In this document: in pieces, positions 9,936-21,400 of the stretch | How positions within the stretch are numbered: position 1 is the first letter of the stretch | Layout of the letters: every line of letters begins with the position of its first letter | Source: Camelus bactrianus | Lineage: Eukaryota; Chordata; Mammalia; Artiodactyla; Camelidae | Direction of reading: 5' to 3' | NCBI RefSeq assembly: GCF_048773025.1 | Contig: NC_133558.1 | Span: forward strand, 19,388,501-19,452,500 | DNA length: 64,000 nucleotides | The notes under the pieces: model-generated | Database searches by the model: none | Told to the model about the DNA's origin: nothing | What the model saw: the letters and a program-made list of their open reading frames with translations, nothing else | Made by a program: the position numbers and the translations under genes

Positions 9936-11840
9936 TCTGACCCCATATCAAATGAAGCAGAATTGCCAGAACCACCATGGTGACTGAGCAGGAAGACATG
10001 AAAAAGCTCAGGGGAGTGGACATGCTAGCATAAAGTAAAACCGGAAAAAACCCAGGAGACTGTTTCCCAAAGGAAACTTTCTCAGGTAATAAGGAATGAG
10101 CAAGTGAGCAGATTATTAACCCCATTGTGTCTGTCCTTTCTAGGAGAGGACTGATTCTAGGTGATAATATTATAGCAGCATCAGGGATAATAGGATCCCA
10201 GAACGTCAGAGGACAGGTGACAGCAAGGCAGAAACAAGGACTAAATTCCTAAAAGCCAACAATGTCAAATAGATGCAGAAAAATCTGACTGCAAGGTCTT
10301 TATGGAAATGCTTGGTAGATCGTGGCATTTCTAGGGACAAGGTGGATGGACAGCCAGCAAGAGTGTTGTTTAGCTTATAACCAAGAATACTCTATCCTGC
10401 AAGGCTCTCATTCTGATTTGATGGAGAAGTCAAAACCTTCACAGTAAACAGAAGCTTAAAGAATTCTGTACCACTGAACCAGCTTTACAACAAATGTTAA
10501 AGGAACTTCTCTAGTCATCAAGTAAGAAAAGAGAACAAAAATAAGAATGGGGGGGACCTATAAAAGATTGCTTTGGCAATTTGGGGACTTTTATGGTGCC
10601 ATAAAAATTTTGGAATTGTTTTTTCTCGTTCTGTGAAGAATGTCGTGAGTATTTTGACAGAGGTTGCATTGGATCTGTAGATTGCTTTGGGTAGTATGGC
10701 CATTTTGATGATGTTGATTCTTCCAATCCAGGAGCACAAGCTATCTTTCCATTTCTTTGTATCATCTTCAGTTTCCTTCATCAGTGTTTTACAGTTTTCA
10801 GAGTATAGGTAACCTCCTTGGCTAAGTTTATTTACAGGTATTTTGTTGTTTTTTGATGCAATGGGAATGTTTATGCCAGTTATAAAATTCTGGTTTTTGA
10901 AGTGAAAAAAAAAAAAAAGATTGAAGGGGTGCAAATGGCAAAATAGCCTTCCTTTTTATGGGTGAGTTGTATTCTATTACATGTATATGCTGCATCTTCT
11001 TTATCCATTCATCTATTGATGTGCACTTAGGATGCTTCCATATCTTGGCAATTGTAAATAATGTTGCTATTAATAGCGGGTGTATGTATCTTTTTGAATT
11101 AATTTTTATTTTGTTGTTGGCTTTATTCCTTTGATAACTATGTAAGTTTAAAAAGCTTAAAGCTCTAAACATTCTTAGAAACAATGAACAGTACATATAT
11201 GTTAATTTTTAAAAATACATGCAGTGTATTGTGTATATGTATTTACATGCAATATATTGTATACATGCAGTCAAATTGTAACAATTCTACCTAATAAAAC
11301 TGAAAAATGAAAAAAAAAAAGATTAAGAAACCTTATTACAGCCTGAGAAATTAAATCTATTCTTAAAGTTAAATTTGTGTTTAGCTGAGCTAAGTCCTTG
11401 AAGACTTCAGTGCCTCTTGAAGACGTGTCTCCCTCTAGCTCATGTCCACATTTACATGCCTGCTGGCTCTTGTAAGCAGTTTTGGCTGAGACCCCTGCAT
11501 GGACTGTAAGAACTTTGCCCCCCCCCCATATTTGCTTGTTGACTTTTGATTTTGTACCAATACCATGCTGTTTTGATTACTGTAGCTCTGTAGTATTGTC
11601 TGAAGTCTGGGAGAGTTATTCCTCCAGCTGCTTGTTGACTTTTGAATAAATAATATTTTAAATTTTAAAAAAGTGTTGTTTAACATGATAATTAATAAGA
11701 ATAACTGAATTGAGAGCTGAGATGAGTTGCCTAATAGAAAGTTATCATTTCTTATCCAGCTTCCAGACTTGAACCAATTCTGAGACCCAGGACTCACTGG
11801 CTGAAGGGAGCTGAGGTCCCCTGAGGAAATACCCTAGAAT
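9936..11840. repeat. L1 fragments in mixed orientation between the two class I tails
   Basis: No gene is seen. The part at 10,370-10,540 reads as L1 on the plus strand. The parts at 10,555-10,920 and 10,930-11,200 read as ORF2 on the minus strand; the translated pieces include [19 protein letters not shown]-like and C-terminal ORF2 segments. A further minus-strand ORF2 scrap lies near 11,530-11,640. The change of orientation near 10,550 could be a 5' inversion made during one insertion, or two insertions. The rest (9936-10,370 and 11,200-11,530) is AT-rich and unassigned. Confidence 0.7.
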
Positions 11841-12215
11841 ATATGGCAACTGTGTACAGTAGGAATTCCCTTCGTCCTTCCATATAGGAACCAATGACCA
11901 TTTTTCAGGTTTCCATTAACTGAACAAAGGAAGATCTAGGTCCCTTTATGTCTGCTGCATAGAGTCCAATCTGACACTGATACCTGGAAGCCAAAGCACC
12001 ATCCTGAACCCCCACTAGAGAAACATTGACAGAGATGACTTAATTTGAGTCCTGTCTTAGGCCCACCCGTATGTCAGTGGGTTCTCAGTCTCCACACATC
12101 CACTTGGTGGGAATCTCCTCAGTTTCCAAATATTTCGTTGGAGGGGATGTATGTAGAGTTTCTAAGAATCCTTATATTGGTTCTTTCACCTGTAGAGCAA
12201 ATGTTTTTAGTGAGA
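11840..12215 (+). repeat. Inner left arm of the A/B inverted repeat
   Basis: The sequence recurs in reverse complement at about 13,225-13,598. Shared landmarks are a CTTTGTTCAGT-type motif, CCAAGTGGATG and the TCTACATA region. No coding potential is evident. It shows that the inverted homology resumes after the L1-rich segment and closes towards a centre near 12.2-13.2 kb. Confidence 0.8.
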
Positions 12216-12734
12216 AAAGACAAGAAGAAGCCCCTGAAAAAGCCTACCAAGTTCAGTCAAGACAGAACATTAAAAACAATATTGTATCTTGAGAGTAATG
12301 AAAGAGATAAACGTCCTCCTCAGAGACTTAAAGGATGGGGGGGGGGGTCCCTTCCCACAACCACTAGATTCACCCCTGAGGTTCTTGCAGAAACCGGAAG
12401 TGTCATTGCCAATGGCAGTGAGACAGCGCTAACTCAGCCCTGCTGCCTTTTTCTTCATTTCCAACCTTTGTGTTTCCATCTACACAGTTCTCTCTTTTAA
12501 TCCCAAATTACCTGGAAGACTGGGACAGGTTTTCGGGAACGTAGTTTTGATCTGGATTGCTGTGGAGTGAGCACCAAATCCTGTGAACTTGATCTCTTTA
12601 TTTGTCCTATGCTCTTCACTCCTAGTCTCAGCCCTGTGAGAGGCCGTCAGGTGGTTCTCAAAGGCACCCTGTGGTGGGCAGACTCTACGTTAGTCCCCAG
12701 TGTTCGCCCCTCTGGTATCATGCTCTTGTGTAAT

Positions 12735-13220
12735 AGACACTTTTGGAATATAAACTGGACGTAATGACTTGCGTGTAACAAATAGAAGAGGGCAGGTGCT
12801 GGGCTGTATATTTTGGAATCACTGGGGGAAGAGACATGAGGGACCTGGGGTCAGTTGTCTCAGGCTGGCTGTCCAGGGCAGGCTGGGGCAGCAGAGATTT
12901 CCCATGGAGCCAAATGACAAAGGACCCTGTGTTCCTTTCCTACCTGAGGAATTTCTCCTCTAGATCTCAGCCCCCACAGCCCCTGCCATCAGACAGTTTG
13001 AGGAGGAGGAAGAGACACCAGCAGTGATTCTCATCCTGGCTGGAATGTCGAGGGAACTGTCTGTAAAAGGAACAGGAAGGAAGTGAACAAACCAAGGCTC
13101 CCAAATCTAACACCTGGTGATCCACACACTCCCCTAGGTCAGACCCCATGTGGAAAGATGAGAAGGGTAGCAGTCTCCAGTCTCCCTGTGCTACCCCCTG
13201 GGGCCCAGCTCTCTTCTGCA
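12735..13220 (+). repeat. Segment S, copy 1 (direct repeat with 36.5-37.0 kb)
   Basis: About 480 bp, from TGGAATATAAACTGGACGTA to GGGGCCCAGCTCTCT, recurs in the same orientation at 36,505-36,990 with a few small differences. It contains a pyrimidine-rich tract followed by CAG near 12,950-12,970, but I do not recognise an exon. The two copies flank unit B on its two sides in direct orientation, as expected if S was the junction sequence of a tandem array. Confidence 0.8.
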
Positions 13221-13224
13221 ACTG

Positions 13225-15400
13225 AGAATACTTGCTAAAAGCTTTTGTCTGAACCAATATGGGGATTCTGGCCAACTCTACATATGTCCCCTCCAATGAC
13301 ATGTTTGGAAACTGGGGAAATTCCCACCAAGTGGATGCGTGGAGACAAGAGAACCCACTGACATATGAGTGGACCTAAGAGAGGACTTGAATTTTGTCAT
13401 CTTCCTTATGTGCTTCTCCTCTCATACGGGTTCATGGTAGTACTTTGGTTCCCAGGTATCAGTGTCAAGTTGGACTCTGTATCCAGTAGAAATAAAAGGA
13501 CCTAGATCTTCCTTTGTTCAGTGAATGGAAATCTGAAAAATGGCCATTGGTACCTATATGGAAGGACGTGGGGAATTCCTACTGCACATAGTTGCCATGT
13601 CAGAATTGATTTTAGCATATTCAGAGAGGTGTGACCATACCCACAGACAATTTTGGAACATTATCATCCCCCAAAGCATTTTTCTGTCTCTCACAAGTGA
13701 TGATATCACCTCCACCCCATAGCCACCTGTCTCCACAGCACACACAATGATGTCTGTCTCCTCAGAAGATGATCCTACATTTATGGGTCCTATGGTCCAA
13801 CCCACTGTGAAATTACATTAGACTGTGTTACAAATCCATGAGTTTGGCCTGGAGCCAGCACTAGGATTACTAGATCTAAGGGCACAGAGAGAGAGAGCAG
13901 GCTGCAGAGAAGACAGAAATCCGGCAAGAATTAAATGAGGATGCGAAACTACTGGGTCCCTCCTCTTCGCTAATTCTATCATCTTTGTTTCATAAAAAAG
14001 ACGAGGAAAACATGCAAAGAAGAATCCTGGAAACAGTGGTAGAAGAAGGGCAAGAGCTGGATGAGGCTGAGAATTTCTCTCTTGATACTGAGAACTGAGA
14101 ACCTGTGTGCAGGGACCCCTGGGACTTGTGGGGACAATGACTGGCAAAAATGACTCCTACTAGTGTCAGAGATGGGGGACACCCAGAGCAGAATGAGACC
14201 AGAACTCTAAATTTGAAAAAGAACAATCATAATTTTTTTTTAAATCCTAAATAGGCAAAATATAAATACACATAAAAAAGATGGGCTGAGGGCTGGACTC
14301 TGGTCTGAGCCTAAGTTGATCTGGTCACATGAAGCCCTCACTACCAGTGTCCTCTACAAGGCCTGGGTGACTTCTGAGTGCCTGTGATCACAGGTCCTGG
14401 TGGGACCAGGTTCTACTGAAGTTACAGGGACACAGGAACAGAGATGACCCATCCCAGTAGTGACCCCTCCACAGCCCACAAGGAACTGAGCACTGACTGG
14501 ACACAGTCCCTGCCCACACTCCTCACATACTTCTCCTGTCCCCCCTGCAACAGACTCAACACAGCAAACATGCAGATTCTGGAAGGTTCTCAGTGCTCCA
14601 TTTATTTCCTCTCTCAAACTTTGGGAATCCTCACCTTTATTATTCCATCAACCCATCAAGGCAGTAATAAATTCATATCCAGATTCATTCTCATTAGGAA
14701 AGTAAGACAGTATTACTCAGAGCAACACAAAATTAAGACAGGGATGGAGACGGCCCAGCCCTGCTTCTGCTGAAAAAGAAAAGTCAATCAGGGAAGAGAA
14801 CACAGGTCAGGGTGGGGAGAGGTCCTGGGGGGCAGGGGTGGGGCACTCTCCCCACTTACTCACATTATGGTAATAGGAGCACAGACACATTCAGACGCAG
14901 CTGCAGAAACAGGAGTCAGGGGATCTGAAGTCACAAAGTGGGACGTGAACACATCTTGCATCACTCAGTCCCTCACAAGGCAGCTGTCTCACACTCTGAA
15001 AGAAAAGAATTGTGAACCGATTCAGGTCAGCCATGGAAGTGCTGACATTCTCAACAGCCCCCCACATGCCCAAAATGTCCCACTCAGAGAATCCCCACAC
15101 CCAGGGCATCCCCTCTGCTCCAACCCCTCTCCCAGTCTAGGCCCTCCAGGGTCTCACCTCTGGGATCTGTGAGAGACACATCAGAGCCCTGGGCACTGTC
15201 GCTGCCTGGGGAAGAACAAAACCAGGACGTGGTCAGAACCTACAGGAGAGAAACTAGAGACGGAACTCTGAGGTGGGGATGATCTCCCCCCCATGGCTTC
15301 CCAGCTCCACCATCACAAGGGTCTCAGGAATGACAGTCACTCTGTACTTACTTGCAGCCTGAGCATAGCTCCCTCGTTTTTCACCTGTGAGAAGAAATTA
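13225..15400 (-). repeat. Right arm of the A/B inverted repeat
   Basis: This is the 3' flank and terminal exons of the unit B class I gene, homologous in reverse to unit A at 8.1-9.87 kb and 11.84-12.2 kb. It lacks the L1-rich segment of the left arm: the join lies near 13,598, where GAATTGATTTTAGC meets the sequence matching 11,840. Outside the exons it is non-coding. Confidence 0.85.
14636..14641 (-). terminator. Polyadenylation signal of the unit B class I gene
   Basis: AATAAA on the minus strand lies about 350 bp beyond the stop codon. It matches the signal of the unit A copy, so the 3' untranslated region appears intact. Confidence 0.8.
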
Positions 15401-18400
15401 TCATGTGAGATGCTAGGGAAGAAGACTGAGTCATGAGAAGAACCCCTTGTCCTGGACCACAGAGAACTTTCCAGAACTGTGACCAAAAATCCAGGACAGG
15501 ATCAGGAGTATGAAGGAAGAGATGTGAGGGACTGGACCAACTGCCTTCCTGAGGGGAGTCTATCCTTCTGAATTTTGACTGCTGGGAATCTGATCCCCAA
15601 CTGGAATTATCAAGGTGAAAAATCTTTCATTTTCACAAGTGCTTTACAATAAGTGGTAGCACTCAGCTCCAGATGGGCAAGCACGTGCGTGTGGATAGTT
15701 CTTCCCTGTAATGAGGCAGACAAACTTCTACCTGGACTTGAAACCCCAGTGAGACAAGAGAAGTCAGATTCCCTCTCTGTTCCGTACCTGAGCGCCTTTT
15801 CCTCCAGATCACAACTCCCGCCACCACAGCTGCAGTGACCACAAAGAGAACCAGGCCAACAATGATGCCCATGATGGGGACAGTGGGCTGAGGAGGTGGC
15901 TCTGCAATGAGAAGAGAAGGGGCCCTGACCTCAGGCTTGAGTCCCGACCTTGCTGAAGGTTTCCAGAAGGGCTTCTGCTTGATCTGAGAAGAAGCTCCAC
16001 CCCCGTCTCCCTTCTCACCCCATCTCAGGGTGAGGGGCTCCTCAAGCCCCTCGTGCTGCATGTGGCATGTGTATCTCTGCTCCTCTCCAGGAGGTACCAC
16101 CAGGGCTGCCCACTTCTGGAATGTCCCGTCCCCTGCCGGCCTGGTCTCTACGAGCTCCGTGTCCTGGGCCTGGTCCTCCCCATCACGCTGCCAGGTCAGT
16201 GAGATGTCTGCAGGGTAGAAGCCCAGGGCCCAGCACCTCAGGGTGACCTCATGATCAGAGATGGGGTGGCGGGACACATGGGTCTTTGGAGGATCTGAGG
16301 AAAAAGAATCAGAAAATTCACACTTTGGGCTACCTGCATGGGCCACTGAAACAGCATCATGTGACCATCCTGAGACAGGACAGGATAATTGTGCGGTGCC
16401 AACTGGTGCCTACTGAGGCCTTGTGATCACCATCCCTGGGCCCTCAGATGTCTGCCTGCAATCCCGCACAAAACCAATGTACACCTTTTCCTGATGTGTG
16501 TTTGCCTTAGCGGAATTAACAGCCTTGGAAAATGCCTAACCTCCCCATAGCTCAGGCTGACTTGTCTCAGGCCACATGTCCTCCTTATTGGAGTCATAAA
16601 TCCCACTACGCTGCTCATGTCAGCCAATCAGAAATCTGCTCCCCTATCCCTTTGTGTTCACAGCCCCTTCCTCAATAAAAGACCCTGCATGGTCACCCTC
16701 GGTGCTCACACAGGCACCTCTCATCTGTGTGGCCCGCTGTTGTCTATGACAGTATACCTAATAAACTCCTTCCCTATTTTCATTCTTTGTCTCAGGTAAA
16801 TTCTTTTACTGCCTGTGCATCAGCCCATTGTGTCCCCCAATGTTTGGTGGCCCATATAGGGAACCCCAAAACACATGGGGACCCCACCAAGTATGACGAG
16901 CCCTACGGGTGGATCTCCCTTTCTCTGTCCTCCCTCCCCTTCCTACGGGAGCCGCTCCCCTTGGCTGGATGAATGCATACTGGAGGGCAGATTGCCAGGC
17001 AGGCTTCCCCCTCCCCTTCTCTGCTTTACTCTCTCTCTCACTTCCCTTCCTGCTGTTCCCTAGCGTTTGGGACTTCCCCAAGTCTTAGGGAGGACTGAGG
17101 AACCCTGGGTGGGCTACTCTAGTGGGCTCTAAAACTCGGTCTGACAGAGGGGAGTGACCCCAGCCCACAGTGGTGACCACACACGGAGAGGGTCTTCTTT
17201 TCCAAGTCCCGTCTCTGGGTCAGAGGGGACTTTGCATCTAGTCAGGGAAGGCACACGTAAGGACTGGTCATCTCGTGCCTTGAGACACCCAGGACCCTGT
17301 ATCCTGGTTGGCTTCAGACACATAATAGGGAGCGGTCGGGCCAGCAAGTAAAAGCAGTGGGAGGTCCACCCCATAAACTCCACACTGTGACCCAGTACAG
17401 ACTTGCCTCTTCTTGCTCTCTGTGGCCTTAATTTCTGAGCCTAACTGCCAGACACTGTCTTCCTGCGTCTCCCTCCCACACTGCCTCTGTGACCTGGACA
17501 CTTCAAATACATCAGCTGAGCCTCCGATCCCCATGCCAGGTAGAAGCTGCCAGCGGATGAGTCTCTCCCCTCTTCTCTTCTTTCTAAACTGCTCAGCCCT
17601 TGTGCCAGTTCAGCCTTGGCACCAACTCCCTTTTAGCCTTGGTGCTGGTGGGCTGGTTGCCCTCAGCTCTTGCACTGGTCAGTTTCTCAGCCTCTGCGCT
17701 GGTGGCCTTGGCACTGGTTTCAGCTTCTCTTTCTCAGGGGGTGCCCAAAGTAAGAGGATGCTGGCAGTTTGACCTCTCTTCTTCTGGGTTTAGCCGCCTC
17801 TTTCTTGTTAGCCTCTCTCTTTCTGGGGGACAGACGCCCCAGAATAGAGTCTGCACTGGTTTCCTTCTCTCTTTGATACCTGCCCTTAATCACTACAGGA
17901 AATGCTCCCTCTATCCCCCAGGACTCACCTTTGGGTTTCATTTTAAAGAACTGGGATAAGTGTGATCCCCAGGCCTTAAAGACAGAGTGCCTTGTCTTTT
18001 TCTCTAACACTGCCTGGCCACAATACCAACTCCCATATCAGGACACTTGGCCCCTTAATGGGACTCTGTAACACCATCTGTCAGCTCGATCTCTTCAGCC
18101 ACAACTTAAACAAATAGCCCAAGGTCCCATATGTCCAAGCCTTATGGCTGTCTCTCATGGAGTCCTCTTGGGCAAGTTCTGTCTAACTGGAAAGATTTTA
18201 GTTATGAGCGTATGAGAAAAAAATTATATTATAACACTGTGTGACCACAATATTCTTTAGTCTCCAAAGAAAAATGGTTTAGAGAAGCTGTTTGAAAATT
18301 CCAAAACTAGTTCTTTTGCATATATAGTTAGAAAAAAAAAAACTAGCTTCAAAATCCTAAACCTGAGAAAACAAAGATATTCCTAAGAGAAAGCTTGAAG

Positions 18401-21400
18401 TTAACCTTTATAATGTCCTTATAATACAAACACAGCCTGCTATGTCTAAGACTTCAGCGTTGGGCTAATTAGTAAAATTTCAAACCAAAGGAAAAAAGTG
18501 GTAAAAGGCCTTCTAAAAACTCAAGCAGAAAAACTATGAGATCTCTGTCTGTGTCTGTCTGGATATATGTATGTCTGTGCACACATTATACGCATGAGAT
18601 GTCTCTACCTCTAAAAATGTTATCAGAATTAAATTTATAAAAGAGCTCTATTTAATTGACCTAAAATAAGTGCTTACAAACTAATTCTAAAACAGCTAAA
18701 CAAAGTAACTTACAGGGTCACGTGAACTGGAAAATATTCAGTATTAAATTAGTAGTACCTGGCATTAAAGTTCACTGATTTAATTAATATAGACAAGTCA
18801 TCCATGTTAAACACAATACTTCTGTTGTACATAGGCTTAATAAAAGTCAAATAAGACCTTGTTATATCTGTTACAAATTTGTCAACAAAAAATAACTTGG
18901 TATGGTGAAATTCTTATAAGTAAATTAAATACAAATGAGATAATAAGACACTAAAACGTTAATTACTAAACACTGGCTTCCCCTTGGAGAGAAACTAAAA
19001 CTATTTAAGACTATTAATAAGTATGTTTGGTGCCCCCCTGAGATGTTCTCTATAAGAAAACGTGGTTTTTAGAAATTGTTAGTATTTACGTTTGCCAATC
19101 TACAGAATGCTAATGTAAAAGACAATTCATACTTGCCTACTTCTTAGTTTTCACTGGAAATTCCAATTTAAGAGTTGATGATTCTATTTTGAATATTTAT
19201 TTGGAGCTACTAGAAAAAAATAAAGGAAACATTTCAGTATACAGTAGGAAAGTGAGATATATGTTTTCAGTAAGAAAGGTGCGAGGGATGGAACTGTGTT
19301 CAGAGAAAACAAAAGTAGGTTTGTCCTATAGCTGGTTGTTTCTGGATGGAAAAATAAGGGACAAAGTAATACAGATTCAGAAAGTGATAAAAGGTTTGTA
19401 GAGAAGAAATCCTGAGAAAAGAGTTTTGTGTATGGTTGGGATTGACTAAACTTAGTCTAAATAAATAGATTTTGTTGTTAAAAGTAAGTTGATACATACT
19501 GAGTTTTGATTCTCTATGTTAAAAAAAATTAAGTTTCTTAGAGTACAACTTTTGATAACAGATTGTGTATCTGTGCCTTTAAGTGACTTATATCTGTTTT
19601 TAAAACCACTGTCACTTTGGTTGAATGAGTAAGTAATGTTTCACAGTGACCAATGATTTTACCTGACCAAATGTTTTAAAACTTTTAACAAGCCTCCCAA
19701 ATATCAAATTGTAATTAACGTCCTTTTAACCTCCAGCTAACTTTGGAATGCTTCAGAGAGCCCCTGAAACTTCCCAAAGCGAGACTGAAACTAGTTAGGT
19801 TCATTTGGTATGTTAAATTACATGGGAACTATTGTCAAATAAATAATAAATCTTCTAAGGTTATACTGTATGAAAAAATATTATTAGTATAGATATTCTA
19901 AAGATTTTAAGGAATCCTAAAGATCTGGTATGTCTGGTAAAATGTTACCAGTTATAATTCTAGTTACTATCTTAAACTGTTCTGTCACAGTAGTAACAAA
20001 GTTTCTGGACAATTGCTTTGTAAACAGGGTTATAGCTGTGTCTGCTTAAGTCTTTTGTCATTCATAAACAGTACAGTTTTACTCTGATGCCTGTTTTGAA
20101 AAAAATGCTTTCTCTTCAAAAAGGTTAATTTTAAAAAAGGAATTCTTTAACACATACAGGTTTCTAATAACTTTTAAATCATACTGCTAAACTGGGTAAT
20201 AAAATTTTTTTAAGTCTAATAAAAACTCTGATTTCATAAAACTGTTAACAAAAAAAGATTAGTTACATGGAATTGAGTAAAACAATAAATATGGTTATAA
20301 TTTTTAATTTTATCTAAAATAGTACTGGCTTTTAATCCATGCTTTTCCAGATATTAAAAAAAAATCCTTCTCAAGCTAATTCTGACATAACAATTCAGTA
20401 AATTATACCTCTGTAAACAAAAGTGAAACATTTATCTTTTTCTCTCTACCTGATCCCTGCAAAGACTGAAAACTCTTAGGCTCTCAACAGCTTTATAATT
20501 CGCCTAAATCTGTAAGACATGGCTTTCCTGGCCTTGAGAGACCTTTTAAAAATTCAACCTGAGACAACTTACAAAAAAAAAAAAATTCCAACACAACCAA
20601 TTTAAAAGAGCCTATATGACCAGTTAATCAGACAATTTACAAACAAATTCATCTTAATTTGTCTGTATTTGATAAATGAGGGTAATTATAGAGGAAAACA
20701 AGATTATGTTTCAGTGGATATTTTAGTTTTGTTAACTGAAATCTGTATTTACTAAGACACACTGCCCAGACCATTCCTTGCTGTTATGTTATATTGTTAC
20801 AAAGTTTAATTAAATTATTAAAAGGAAACTCTAGGTTTGTTTCTGAAGCTCAGTAATCTACCCTTGGATGAAAATCAAATGCCCCATGACCTACCAGAAA
20901 TTATGCATACTAAAAACAACATAATTTAAGGGCAATCTTCAACCTAAACGGAAGGACCTTTATCAGGTACTCTTAATTAGCTCACAGTAAATTGAAGGAA
21001 ATTGACTTTTGGATTAATTTCCACTCCAAAAAGGGCCCCCACACTGGACTGGCCAATAGAGAGGGCTGCTGCACCTTAAAATGATGCTCAAATGGAGAAA
21101 AAGCTACCAGACCAGAATGAGAAAAAGACGACATCTGAAGTAGACAGCTGACCCAAGACAGCAGATCAGGCCTGTATACCAATTACTTTGATAATTGTTC
21201 ACACCTTTGCCTAGAAACTAAATGTATCTCACAATCTTATGTAGAGCTAAGTCTTACATAACTGTGTGACTGAGCCTCTGATAAAATGATGACAACTTAA
21301 AGCAGTTAGCCAGATACATAGTTCTATAGATTTATGATTGTAATAGTGTAACTCTAAATATGGAAAGAAGCAACAAGAGGGAATATTTTCCTGGACCATA

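Noticed and set aside
17600-17760. A possible protein-coding repeat with serine- and leucine-rich open frames
   Set aside because: It lies in the leader region of the intron 3 retrovirus fossil; degenerate repeats create the open frames.
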